A model generated the notes under the pieces. That model ran no database searches. It was not told where the DNA came from and saw nothing but the letters and a program-made list of their open reading frames with translations. A stretch of 6,294 bases of DNA, taken from assembly GCA_947174225.1 (NCBI GenBank), contig CAMWIF010000165.1, forward strand, positions 1 to 6,294. The letters are read 5' to 3'. The number at the start of each line of letters is the position of its first letter. The first letter of the stretch is position 1. This document shows, piece by piece, positions 1 through 6,294 of the stretch. The position numbers were made by a program, and so were the translations under genes. The DNA is from an uncultured Porphyromonadaceae bacterium (lineage in GTDB: Bacteria > Bacteroidota > Bacteroidia > Bacteroidales > Muribaculaceae).

Positions 1-4
1 GAAT

Positions 5-865
5 ATGAGTCAGCTTAAGATATCAATATCAATCACAAAACGCGAAAGTGCCTCTCTCGATAAGTATTTGCAGGAAATTGGCAGTTAGGAACTAATCTCT
101 GTAAGTGAGGTGTTGGAACTTGCACAGCGCATCAAGAAAGGCGACCACGCAGCCCTTGAAAAGCTCACAAGAGCAAATCTTCGCTTTGTTGTGTCGGTTG
201 CAAAGCAATATCAGAATCAGGGCTTGAGTCTCCCCGACCTCATCAATGAAGGGAATCTCGGATTGATACGTGCAGCCCAGAAATTTGACGAGACCAGAGG
301 ATTCAAATTCATATCTTACGCTGTATGGTGGATTCGCCAGTCTATTTTGCAGGCACTTGCCGAGCAGAGCAGGATTGTGCGCCTCCCTCTCAATCAGGTA
401 GGATCACTAAATAAGATAAGCAAAGAGCTTTCAAAGTTTGAGCAGGAAAACGAGCGTCGTCCGTCGCCCGAGGAGCTTGCAGAGCGTCTCGGCTTGCCGG
501 TAGACAAGGTTTCTGACACTTTGAAGGTATCGGGACGTCATATCTCGGTGGATGCTCCGTTTGTAGACGGCGAAGACAATTCGCTTCTCGATGTGCTTCC
601 TAACGATGACAGCCCTATGGCAGACTCCACATTGAATCAGGAGTCGCTTTCAAAGGAGGTGGACCGTGCTCTCCGTCAGCTCTACGACCGTGAGAGAGAG
701 ATTCTGAAGATGTTCTTCGGAATCGGTTGCCAAGAGATGACTCTTGAGGAGATCGGTGCGAAATTTGATCTCACCCGTGAGCGTGTGCGTCAGATTAAGG
801 AGAAAGCCATACGTAGACTCAAAGGGCAGAAGAGCAAGCTGCTTAAGAGCTATCTTGGAGAATAA
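5..865 (+). CDS. rpoD: RpoD/SigA-type RNA polymerase sigma factor, reading frame interrupted by an in-frame TAG
   Basis: Sigma-70 family factor that directs core RNA polymerase to promoters. From the ATG at 5 the frame opens with MSQLKIS and [10 protein letters not shown] (start of region 1.2), the usual N-terminus of Bacteroidales RpoD. It then meets TAG at codon 28 (86-88) and continues in the same frame through LELAQRI. Counting the TAG as one residue gives 286 positions, the normal family length. In that numbering, region 2 spans about 54-128 ([21 protein letters not shown]), region 3 about 129-185, the 3.2 finger about 188-198 ([11 protein letters not shown]), and region 4 about 218-284 with the helix-turn-helix near 246-272 ([23 protein letters not shown]). 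The uninterrupted part can start no earlier than GTG 110 or TTG 113, giving about 251 aa without the first half of region 1.2. Several normally constant positions differ (for example Cys in GIGCQEMT), so I lean towards a paralogue rather than the only primary sigma factor. Family assignment is firm; functional status is open. Confidence 0.85.
86..88 (+). other. In-frame TAG codon inside the sigma factor gene
   Basis: The codons around it read G-S-stop-E-L-I-S-V. Bacteroidales RpoD, as I remember it, has G-R-E-(D/E)-L-I-T-V here, so the TAG sits exactly where a Glu codon is expected and no frame change is needed. One base change from GAG (or from CAG, Gln) would produce it. The five genes in the window all end in TAA, and no other in-frame TAG occurs in about 2,000 codons, which argues against general TAG reassignment. 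Reinitiation at GTG 110 would begin 21 nt after the stop. Confidence 0.9.
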
Positions 866-903
866 TCTCAAACTATAAACATACTCTTTTTACCTTATCG
901 CCT

Positions 904-1536
904 ATGAACAACAGATTACGCAATTTCTTGTTGGGCATAGGCGTTTCTCTTTTTTCCCTCTCAGCAAGTGCCTCGTCTTTTACGGATAGCGATGCTGAAA
1001 ATGATATGGCTGTGGAAAGCAAAGTGGAGAAAACAGAGGAACGCGAAAGCCTTTTCCCAAACGCTACCAGAAATCTTGACACTTCCCATTTCACATGGGG
1101 AGCGGAGTTCGGCGCGTCGATTGATTTGTCGGGCTACAACACATCAACCTTCAACGTAGATGCGGTATTGGGGTATAAGAATAATTATTTCCGTATATTG
1201 GGTGCCGGGGTGGGCATACACCGTTCATTGGGCACAGGAGATAATTTTATCCCCGTGTACGGCTTAATGCGCACTTCTTTCTCCTCACGTCCCAGACTTT
1301 TCTTTTTGTCGCTGAAAGTGGGTTATTCCTTCAATACAATAGGAGATTCCCCGACTTTCGGCGATACCAATTCACAGATAGGTTGGGGTATCAACTTGGC
1401 GATGAGCAGGAAATTTCAGAGTCATATAATACTGGCTTATGAATTTCGACATTTCAACGCACGCCATAAACATCTGCTCGACAATAAAGCCAACGACATA
1501 TCCTTAGCCACCATCTCATTCGGTGTCAATTTCTAA
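904..1536 (+). CDS. Outer-membrane beta-barrel protein, about 8 strands, function unknown
   Basis: Predicted exported outer-membrane protein of 210 aa. Residues 1-23 form a signal peptide: positive start (NNRLRN), hydrophobic core LLGIGVSLFSL, and an ASA cleavage motif before Ser24. Residues 24-60 are a charged, low-complexity linker rich in Glu, Asp and Lys. From about 63 to the end the chain alternates polar and aromatic/aliphatic residues in roughly eight strands: about 63-75, 82-92, 94-107, 115-126, 131-144, 157-169, 172-184 and 198-210. The last residue is Phe (FGVNF), the usual terminal beta-signal of outer-membrane barrels. The size fits a small 8-stranded barrel of the OmpA/OmpX type in shape; I cannot assign a named family. 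ATG 904 is chosen because it gives a clean signal peptide; there is no clear Shine-Dalgarno site, as is usual in this phylum. It follows the sigma factor by 38 bp and precedes the lipoprotein gene by 24 bp, so co-transcription is plausible. Confidence 0.8.
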   Translation: MNNRLRNFLLGIGVSLFSLSASASSFTDSDAENDMAVESKVEKTEERESLFPNATRNLDTSHFTWGAEFGASIDLSGYNTSTFNVDAVLGYKNNYFRILGAGVGIHRSLGTGDNFIPVYGLMRTSFSSRPRLFFLSLKVGYSFNTIGDSPTFGDTNSQIGWGINLAMSRKFQSHIILAYEFRHFNARHKHLLDNKANDISLATISFGVNF

Positions 1537-1560
1537 TCCTTTACTTTCCATAAAAACTTT

Positions 1561-2088
1561 ATGCTTCTAAAAAAACAATCTTTCCTCAACTTTCTCTGTC
1601 TATTGCTGATGGCAGTGGTCTTAACAGGATGTCATTCCTCAAAGAAAGCTAACGGTGGTAAAAATACCCATAAACCTAAAGTGGAGACAGTGAATGTGAA
1701 GGAGCTGAAAGGGCTGGAGCGTAAGATAGTTGAAGAAGCTCTCACGTGGCAAGGCACACCATATAAATACGCAGCTTCTGAAAAGGGGAAGGGAACCGAT
1801 TGCTCCGGAATGGTGATCGGTGTATATACGAAGGTCACCGACAAGAAACTGCCTCGAAATTCAGCACAGCAAGCTGAATTTTGTAAAAAACTGAAGGAAA
1901 AAGATGTAAGACCGGGCGACTTGGTTTTTTTTGCTACGGGAAAAGACAAGCATAAAATATCTCACGTGGGGATTATGCTTGACGACAATCGTTTCATTCA
2001 CGCCTCTACACAAAAAGGAGTGCTCATCTCTGAGATGAACACCCCTTATTATCAGCGCACATTCATAATGTACGGCAGGGTTCCCTAA
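1561..2088 (+). CDS. NlpC/P60-family lipoprotein, probable peptidoglycan endopeptidase
   Basis: A 175-aa protein with a lipoprotein signal: positive start (LLKK), a hydrophobic stretch, and lipobox LTGC with the lipidated Cys at 24. A Lys/Gly-rich linker (about 25-45) leads to an NlpC/P60 domain at about 52-175. Catalytic residues are visible: Cys81 in TDCSGMV, His135 in SHVGI, and His147 in RFIHAS as the third polar residue. Other family marks are GTPYKY (65-70), LPRNSAQQ (97-104) and RPGDLVFF (117-124). Known members cleave the peptide stem of peptidoglycan, typically the gamma-D-glutamyl-diamino acid bond, in the periplasm; the exact bond here is inferred. The residues after Cys24 (HSSKKANGGK) lack the acidic surface-export signal described in this phylum, so a periplasm-facing position is more likely. 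There is no SH3 or other wall-binding domain, so this is a minimal Spr-like form. It lies 24 bp after the barrel gene and its stop is 9 bp from the trxA stop on the other strand. Confidence 0.92.
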   Translation: MLLKKQSFLNFLCLLLMAVVLTGCHSSKKANGGKNTHKPKVETVNVKELKGLERKIVEEALTWQGTPYKYAASEKGKGTDCSGMVIGVYTKVTDKKLPRNSAQQAEFCKKLKEKDVRPGDLVFFATGKDKHKISHVGIMLDDNRFIHASTQKGVLISEMNTPYYQRTFIMYGRVP

Positions 2089-2097
2089 AATAAATGA

Positions 2098-2412
2098 TTA
2101 GAGGATAGCTGCGATTTTAGCTTCAAGGTCGGAGAGTTTTACCAAACCTACGCTGCGCTCTTTAAGCACACCGTCTTTAAAGAAGAGGACGGTAGGGATG
2201 TTGCGTACACGGTTCTCGCTGGCAATCTCGTCGTTGTCGTCGATGTTGAGTTTGCCTACAGTTACCTGTCCCTGATACTTCTCTGCGAGTTCTTCAACTA
2301 CAGGACCGAGCTTGATGCAAGGACCACACCAGGTAGCCCAGAAATCGATTACCACGGGTTTGCCGGACTCGATAGCCTCGCGGGCAGTCTGGTCAGTAAA
2401 TTCTAATGCCAT
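2098..2412 (-). CDS. trxA: Thioredoxin
   Basis: Cytoplasmic thioredoxin of 104 aa, a general dithiol reductant for enzymes such as ribonucleotide reductase and methionine sulfoxide reductase. The active site WCGPC is at residues 28-32, the buried Asp at 23 (VIDFW), the cis-proline at 73 (NIPT), and the C-terminal FFKDGV strand with Gly89 follows. One thioredoxin fold fills the whole chain, with no signal peptide or extra domain. I place the start at the ATG at 2412 (MALEFT), the usual family start. A longer frame from 2448 would add 12 residues (MQHFLIIKITLK), but its start lies at the promoter's -7 element, upstream of the expected transcription start. The leader just before 2412 is A-rich with no Shine-Dalgarno site. 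It follows dnaE on the same strand after 65 bp, yet has its own promoter candidate. Its 3' end converges on the lipoprotein gene. Confidence 0.96.
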   Translation of the reverse strand: MALEFTDQTAREAIESGKPVVIDFWATWCGPCIKLGPVVEELAEKYQGQVTVGKLNIDDNDEIASENRVRNIPTVLFFKDGVLKERSVGLVKLSDLEAKIAAIL

Positions 2413-2445
2413 TTTTAATGTGATTTTAATGATTAAAAAATGCTG

Positions 2446-2453
2446 CAAAAGTA
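2446..2453 (-). promoter_or_regulatory. Candidate Bacteroidota -7 promoter element for trxA
   Basis: On the minus strand this reads TACTTTTG, a perfect match to the TAnnTTTG element recognised by the primary sigma factor of Bacteroidota. Transcription would begin a few bases downstream, giving an AT-rich leader of roughly 25-30 nt before the trxA ATG at 2412. I see no good TTTG/TTG at the usual -33 distance, where the sequence runs into the end of dnaE, so this is a half-supported promoter. It overlaps one arm of the inverted repeat at 2451-2468. Confidence 0.55.
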
Positions 2454-2468
2454 GGTATTACAACCTAC
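2451..2468. repeat. Short inverted repeat in the dnaE-trxA spacer
   Basis: GTAGGT (2451-2456) and ACCTAC (2463-2468) are perfect 6-bp arms around the 6-base spacer ATTACA. On the minus strand the second arm is followed directly by TTTTG. It could be a weak intrinsic terminator for dnaE mRNA, or an operator overlapping the trxA -7 element, or chance. The stem is short and only half GC, so terminator strength would be low. Confidence 0.4.
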
Positions 2469-2477
2469 CTATATCTA

Positions 2478-5400
2478 TTAAACGGTCAGAACACGGTATT
2501 TGATGCCCCATTCATCAAGGAAATTTAAAAAATCTTTGTTGACGGGGAATTTTTTTCGTGAATGTATCTTTACCACCTGGCGCGTTTCCTGATTGTAAAG
2601 GTCTATATACAAATCACCTAAACGTTCTTTTGAGGGAAAATTCAGAAGCTTGGTAAAGAAGTCCTGTGTGTCGAAACGGTGGCTAAGATAAATAGATACA
2701 GCGTTAGCCACGGAACCTTTCAAAGCATCGAGAGGATGAATCTCATCTATATTGACATCAATCTTGGTAGGATCCCACTTTCCGGGCACCACATTTACCT
2801 TCATATACACGGGATCGCCGACTGTGACGGCGTTCTTGTGGGCTTCGAAAGCCCTGCCGAACAGGGAGAATGTCACAGTGCCTGTGAGATCTTCGATGGT
2901 CAACTGCGCGTAATCGTTACCACTCTTGGAGGTACGTACATTGAAAGCTGTGACCATACCCCCCATTGTCAATTTTGCACCCGGCACTTTCTTATCCTCG
3001 AAATCGGCACAGGAGCAGTTGCACCCATAGGTAAGCTCCATATAGTAAGGATCAAGGGGATGGGCTGAGAGGTAGATGGTCACGAGTTTTTTCTCCTCTT
3101 CAAGAAGCTTAAGATGATTCCACGGCTGCACCATCGGGAAGGGGGGCTTATTGGTTTCGAGAGGTTCCTCGTCGCCGAAAAGTGACATTTGAAGGGAGTT
3201 CTTGTCATTCTGTATAATCTGACCATACTTCACAAGGGCATCAGAGAAAGTGGAGTCGCCCGACGGCTCTATAAAAGCCTCACGCTGATAACCCATAGAG
3301 TCAAACGAGCCTGCCATAGCGAGGTTTTCGATCGAGGCACGGTTGCAGCTGCCAAGGTTTACACGCTCCACGAAGTCATATATATCCTTGAAAGGACCGT
3401 TTTTCTGACGCTCGGAGATAATGGCGTTGACGGCATTGCTGCCGACACCTTTCACAGCACCGAGACCGAAGCGAATCTCACCCTTCTTATTGACACCGAA
3501 TTTCTCCCACGACTCGTTGACATCAGGACCCTTTACGCTTATGCCCATACGGATACATTCCTCCATAATCTTCTTCAGCTTATCGGCTGCGTTGAGGTTA
3601 CGGCTCAACACACCTGCCATATACTCAGCCGGATAATTGGCTTTGAGGTAGGCTGTCTGGTAGGCTACCCAAGTGTAGCAGGTAGCGTGGCTCTTATTAA
3701 ATGCGTAGGAAGCGAACTTCTCCCAGTCTGCCCAAATCTTCTCAAGCACCTGTGCCTTATGGCCGTTCTTCTGACCCTCCGACATAAACTTCACCTTCAG
3801 CTTTGCCATCTTATCAATCTGCTTCTTACCCATAGCCTTACGGAGCATATCGCTCTCGCCACGGGTGAAGTTGGAAAGTAGACGGCTCAGGAGCATCACC
3901 TGCTCCTGATAGACGGTGATGCCGTAGGTTTCCTGAAGATACTTCTCCATAATCGGAATGTCGTAGGTGATAGGCTCCTCGCCGTGCTTGCGCTTGATGA
4001 AGGAGGGAATGTAATCCATCGGTCCCGGACGATACAGGGCGTTCATAGCGATGAGGTCCTCAAACTTAGAGGGCTTAAGGTCGCGCAGGGAGTTCTGCAT
4101 ACCGGCTGACTCAAACTGGAATGTGGAGGTGGTTCTGCCTTCGCAGTAGAGTTTGAACGTGGCTGGGTCGTCGAGTGGAATGTTCTCGATGTCAAGGTCG
4201 AAACCGCGTGTCTGTTTTATGTTAGCCAAAGCCTCCTTGATGATTGAGAGGGTTTTCAGACCGAGGAAGTCCATCTTGATAAGACCTGTCTCCTCAATCA
4301 CCGAGCCTTCATACTGCGTAGAGATTACCTTGGAACCATCAGCATCCGTAGCCATAGAGATAGGCACCCAGTCAGTGATGTCGTCACGTCCGATTATGAC
4401 GCCGCAGGCGTGGATACCTGTACCACGCACATTCCCTTCAAGCTGTCCTGCGTATTTCATAACGTCGCGCACAAGGGGGTTGGGATTATGGGTCTCCGCT
4501 TCGAAAGTCTTATCGTAAGCAAGACAATTTTTGAAGTTGATTTTCGGTGCTTTGCCGTTGACCTCAGGGAGACGGTCAGGGACAAGTTTAGCGAGACGGT
4601 TAGCCTCCGGAATGGGAAGCTCCATCACTCGCGCCACATCCTTGATAGCCGATTTGGTAGCCATAGTCTGGTAAGTGATGATATGGGCAACTTTCTCAGC
4701 GCCGTATTTGTCGGTGACATATTTTAACACCACATATCTACCGTCGTCGTCGAAGTCGACATCAATATCGGGGAGTGAGATACGGTCGGGGTTGAGGAAA
4801 CGCTCGAAGAGGAGGTCATACTTGATAGGGTCAATCTGTGTGATGCCAAGGCAATAGGCGGCGGCACTACCTGCTGCCGAGCCACGACCCGGACCTACAC
4901 TGACTCCCAATTTCTTCTTCGCCACATTGATGAAATCCTGCACAATAAGGAAGTAACCGGGGAAACCCATAGTCTTCATTATATACAGCTCAAACTTCAG
5001 ACGCTCCTTAACCTCTTCGGGAAGGGGATCGCCATAACGCTCCTTTGCTCCCTCCCAAGTCAGCTTCTCAAGGTAGTCAGCCTCAAACTTGATACGGTAG
5101 AGCTTATCGTAGCCTCCGAGTCGCTTGATTTTCTTCTCAGCCTCCTCTTGGGAGAGCACCACGTTGCCGTGCTCGTCGCGTGTAAACTCATCGAAAAGCT
5201 CTTTTTCTGTGATGCGTTTACGGTATTCCTCCTCGGTGCCGAAATCTTCCGGGATAGCGAAGTTTGGCATAATCGGCCCGTGGTCAATGCTAAAGAACTC
5301 TATCTTATCAAGGATTTCCGAGGTGGTTTCAAGAGCTTCAGGCACATCTTGGAAGATACGGTTCATCTCCTCGGTGCTTTTGAGCCATTCCTGCTTGGTG

Positions 5401-6158
5401 TAGTGCATACGGGGCTCGTTGAATTTCTTCTGCATCGAGACGCAGATGAGTCGGTCGTGAGCTTCTGCATCGTCCTCAAATGTGAAGTGGACATCGTTGG
5501 TAGCGACTACCTTTATGTTATGCTTACGGGCAATGTCAATAAGCACATTGTTTACCTTCTGTTCAAGAGGGAAGGTTTCACGGTTGGCGTTCTCCTTGTT
5601 GGTTTGATGGCGTTGGAGCTCCAGATAGTAATCGTCGCCGAATATGCTCTTGTACCACAGTATTCTTTCCTCAGCTCCTGCAATGTCGTCGTGTATAATC
5701 ATCTGAGGGACTTCGCCGCCGAGACACGCAGAGCAGACAATCAGCCCTTCGTGGTGAAGAGCCAACTGCTCACGGTCGGTACGCGGCTTGTAATACATAC
5801 CATCGGTCCACGCCTTGCTGACGAGCTTTATGAGGTTGTGGTAGCCTTTTTGGTTCTTGGCGAGAACTATGAGGTGGAAACCGTTGTCAGACTTATCCTT
5901 CTTATCGGTCATTTTCTCACGTGCCACATACATCTCACATCCGATGATAGGCTTAAATTTCTCCTCGTCGGATTTGCCGGAGTTCTTCTTGTTGACATAG
6001 TTGTAGAATTCCTTGATACCGAACATATTTCCGTGGTCGGTAAGGGCAATGCCACGCATACCGTCGGCAATGGCTTTGTCGACCAGTTCGGGAATGGAGG
6101 CTTTGCCGTCAAGGAGGCTGTATTGCGAATGAACGTGAAGATGGACGAAAGGAATCAT
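2478..6158 (-). CDS. dnaE: DNA polymerase III subunit alpha (replicative polymerase)
   Basis: Catalytic subunit of the replicative polymerase, 1,226 aa, full length for the DnaE1 type. Order of domains: the PHP domain (about 4-290) opens with HLHVHS (His8, His10), TDHG (Asp41, His42), Glu75, Cys145 and NDVH (Asp222, His224); this looks like the metal-binding PHP of Thermus-type DnaE rather than the degraded E. coli one. A linker at about 320-390 matches what I recall of Bacteroides DnaE. The C-family polymerase core follows: GPGRGSAAG (422-430), catalytic Asp466 and Asp468 in PDIDVDF, HACGVI (583-588), and the third catalytic Asp630 in KMDFLGL. RPGP (710-713), VYQEQ (749-753) and NKSHATCY (821-828) are also conserved. 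Helix-hairpin-helix LGAVKGVG is at 899-906, the internal clamp-binding motif QMSLF at 990-994, an OB fold at about 1062-1140, and a C-terminal tail for the clamp-loader tau contact beyond that. There is no exonuclease insertion, so proofreading would come from a separate DnaQ-like subunit or the PHP domain. ATG 6158 gives the standard N-terminus. Confidence 0.98.
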   Translation of the reverse strand: MIPFVHLHVHSQYSLLDGKASIPELVDKAIADGMRGIALTDHGNMFGIKEFYNYVNKKNSGKSDEEKFKPIIGCEMYVAREKMTDKKDKSDNGFHLIVLAKNQKGYHNLIKLVSKAWTDGMYYKPRTDREQLALHHEGLIVCSACLGGEVPQMIIHDDIAGAEERILWYKSIFGDDYYLELQRHQTNKENANRETFPLEQKVNNVLIDIARKHNIKVVATNDVHFTFEDDAEAHDRLICVSMQKKFNEPRMHYTKQEWLKSTEEMNRIFQDVPEALETTSEILDKIEFFSIDHGPIMPNFAIPEDFGTEEEYRKRITEKELFDEFTRDEHGNVVLSQEEAEKKIKRLGGYDKLYRIKFEADYLEKLTWEGAKERYGDPLPEEVKERLKFELYIMKTMGFPGYFLIVQDFINVAKKKLGVSVGPGRGSAAGSAAAYCLGITQIDPIKYDLLFERFLNPDRISLPDIDVDFDDDGRYVVLKYVTDKYGAEKVAHIITYQTMATKSAIKDVARVMELPIPEANRLAKLVPDRLPEVNGKAPKINFKNCLAYDKTFEAETHNPNPLVRDVMKYAGQLEGNVRGTGIHACGVIIGRDDITDWVPISMATDADGSKVISTQYEGSVIEETGLIKMDFLGLKTLSIIKEALANIKQTRGFDLDIENIPLDDPATFKLYCEGRTTSTFQFESAGMQNSLRDLKPSKFEDLIAMNALYRPGPMDYIPSFIKRKHGEEPITYDIPIMEKYLQETYGITVYQEQVMLLSRLLSNFTRGESDMLRKAMGKKQIDKMAKLKVKFMSEGQKNGHKAQVLEKIWADWEKFASYAFNKSHATCYTWVAYQTAYLKANYPAEYMAGVLSRNLNAADKLKKIMEECIRMGISVKGPDVNESWEKFGVNKKGEIRFGLGAVKGVGSNAVNAIISERQKNGPFKDIYDFVERVNLGSCNRASIENLAMAGSFDSMGYQREAFIEPSGDSTFSDALVKYGQIIQNDKNSLQMSLFGDEEPLETNKPPFPMVQPWNHLKLLEEEKKLVTIYLSAHPLDPYYMELTYGCNCSCADFEDKKVPGAKLTMGGMVTAFNVRTSKSGNDYAQLTIEDLTGTVTFSLFGRAFEAHKNAVTVGDPVYMKVNVVPGKWDPTKIDVNIDEIHPLDALKGSVANAVSIYLSHRFDTQDFFTKLLNFPSKERLGDLYIDLYNQETRQVVKIHSRKKFPVNKDFLNFLDEWGIKYRVLTV

Positions 6159-6193
6159 TTATATGTGTTGAATATTAATGTCTTGGTTTTTGG

Positions 6194-6235
6194 CTTTTCG
6201 GCTTTACGGGATTTGGATGTGGTAAAGCCGAAAAG
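6194..6235. repeat. Perfect 14-bp inverted repeat upstream of dnaE (hairpin)
   Basis: The arms CTTTTCGGCTTTAC (6194-6207) and GTAAAGCCGAAAAG (6222-6235) are exact complements around a 14-base spacer (6208-6221). On the plus strand the second arm is followed by GTTTTTAGG, which has the polarity of an intrinsic terminator for transcripts moving away from dnaE. On the minus strand the hairpin would lie 35 nt before the dnaE start codon and has no T-run after it. The remaining bases of the 6159-6294 non-coding stretch are AT-rich. I found no TAnnTTTG element for dnaE there, so its promoter is not identified. Confidence 0.75.
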
Positions 6236-6294
6236 GTTTTTAGGATATTTCTCCTTGAATGAAAACGGAGTTTTGGTTGATATATTTTGTTGAA

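Noticed and set aside
5..865. Genome-wide TAG reassignment as the cause of the in-frame stop
   Set aside because: About 2,000 codons in five genes hold only this one in-frame TAG, and all five genes end in TAA. Local suppression remains possible, but reassignment has no other support here.
866..903. Promoter for the beta-barrel gene in the 38-bp gap
   Set aside because: The gap has T-rich runs but no TAnnTTTG match, so I do not call one.
2024..2038. Near-palindrome TCATCTC-T-GAGATGA near the end of the lipoprotein gene
   Set aside because: It lies inside coding sequence, its centre is too tight for a full stem, and no T-run follows.
2077..2086. AGGG-TT-CCCT at the lipoprotein stop codon as a terminator
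   Set aside because: A four-base stem with a two-base loop cannot form a stable hairpin, and on the plus strand it is followed by A residues, not T.
2412..2448. Longer trxA start adding 12 N-terminal residues
   Set aside because: The upstream ATG sits at the -7 promoter element, the extra residues are not typical of thioredoxins, and ATG 2412 gives the standard MALE-type start.
5148..6293. Plus-strand open frame of 381 codons opposite dnaE, running to the window edge
   Set aside because: It lies antisense to the PHP-coding part of dnaE and its product has no recognisable domain. Its length is explained by dnaE codon bias, as are the 230-codon frame at 3189-3881 and the 129-codon frame at 2679-3068.

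Overview
The window looks like a chromosomal segment from a member of the Bacteroidales (Bacteroidota). The evidence is a short RpoD/SigA-type sigma factor of about 286 codons, a DnaE whose PHP-to-palm linker reads like Bacteroides relatives, AT-rich translation leaders without clear Shine-Dalgarno sites, and a TAnnTTTG-type promoter element in front of the thioredoxin gene. A Muribaculaceae-like family is possible, but the sequence alone does not settle it.

Layout. The left third is on the plus strand: an RpoD-family sigma factor (5-865), a small 8-stranded outer-membrane beta-barrel protein (904-1536) and an NlpC/P60 lipoprotein (1561-2088). The gaps are short (38 and 24 bp) and show no internal promoter of the canonical type, so the three may be co-transcribed. 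The right two thirds are on the minus strand: dnaE, the replicative DNA polymerase III alpha subunit (6158 to 2478), followed by trxA, thioredoxin (2412 to 2098). The two blocks converge with only 9 bp between the stop codons of the lipoprotein gene and trxA. A 136-bp non-coding stretch at the right edge, upstream of dnaE, holds a perfect 14-bp inverted repeat.

How the genes relate. dnaE and trxA are housekeeping genes read in the same direction, and trxA appears to have its own promoter in the 65-bp spacer. The beta-barrel and the lipoprotein are both envelope proteins (outer membrane, and periplasmic peptidoglycan processing respectively). No functional link between them and the sigma factor can be shown from sequence.

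Main surprise. The sigma factor gene carries an in-frame TAG at codon 28. Family-like protein sequence continues in the same frame on both sides, and the length counted through the stop equals the usual family length. This is either a recently broken paralogue, a gene restarting at a GTG or TTG downstream, a read-through codon, or a sequence error. Apart from this and two inverted repeats, the window is ordinary core genome. I found no defence system, mobile element, CRISPR array or RNA gene.
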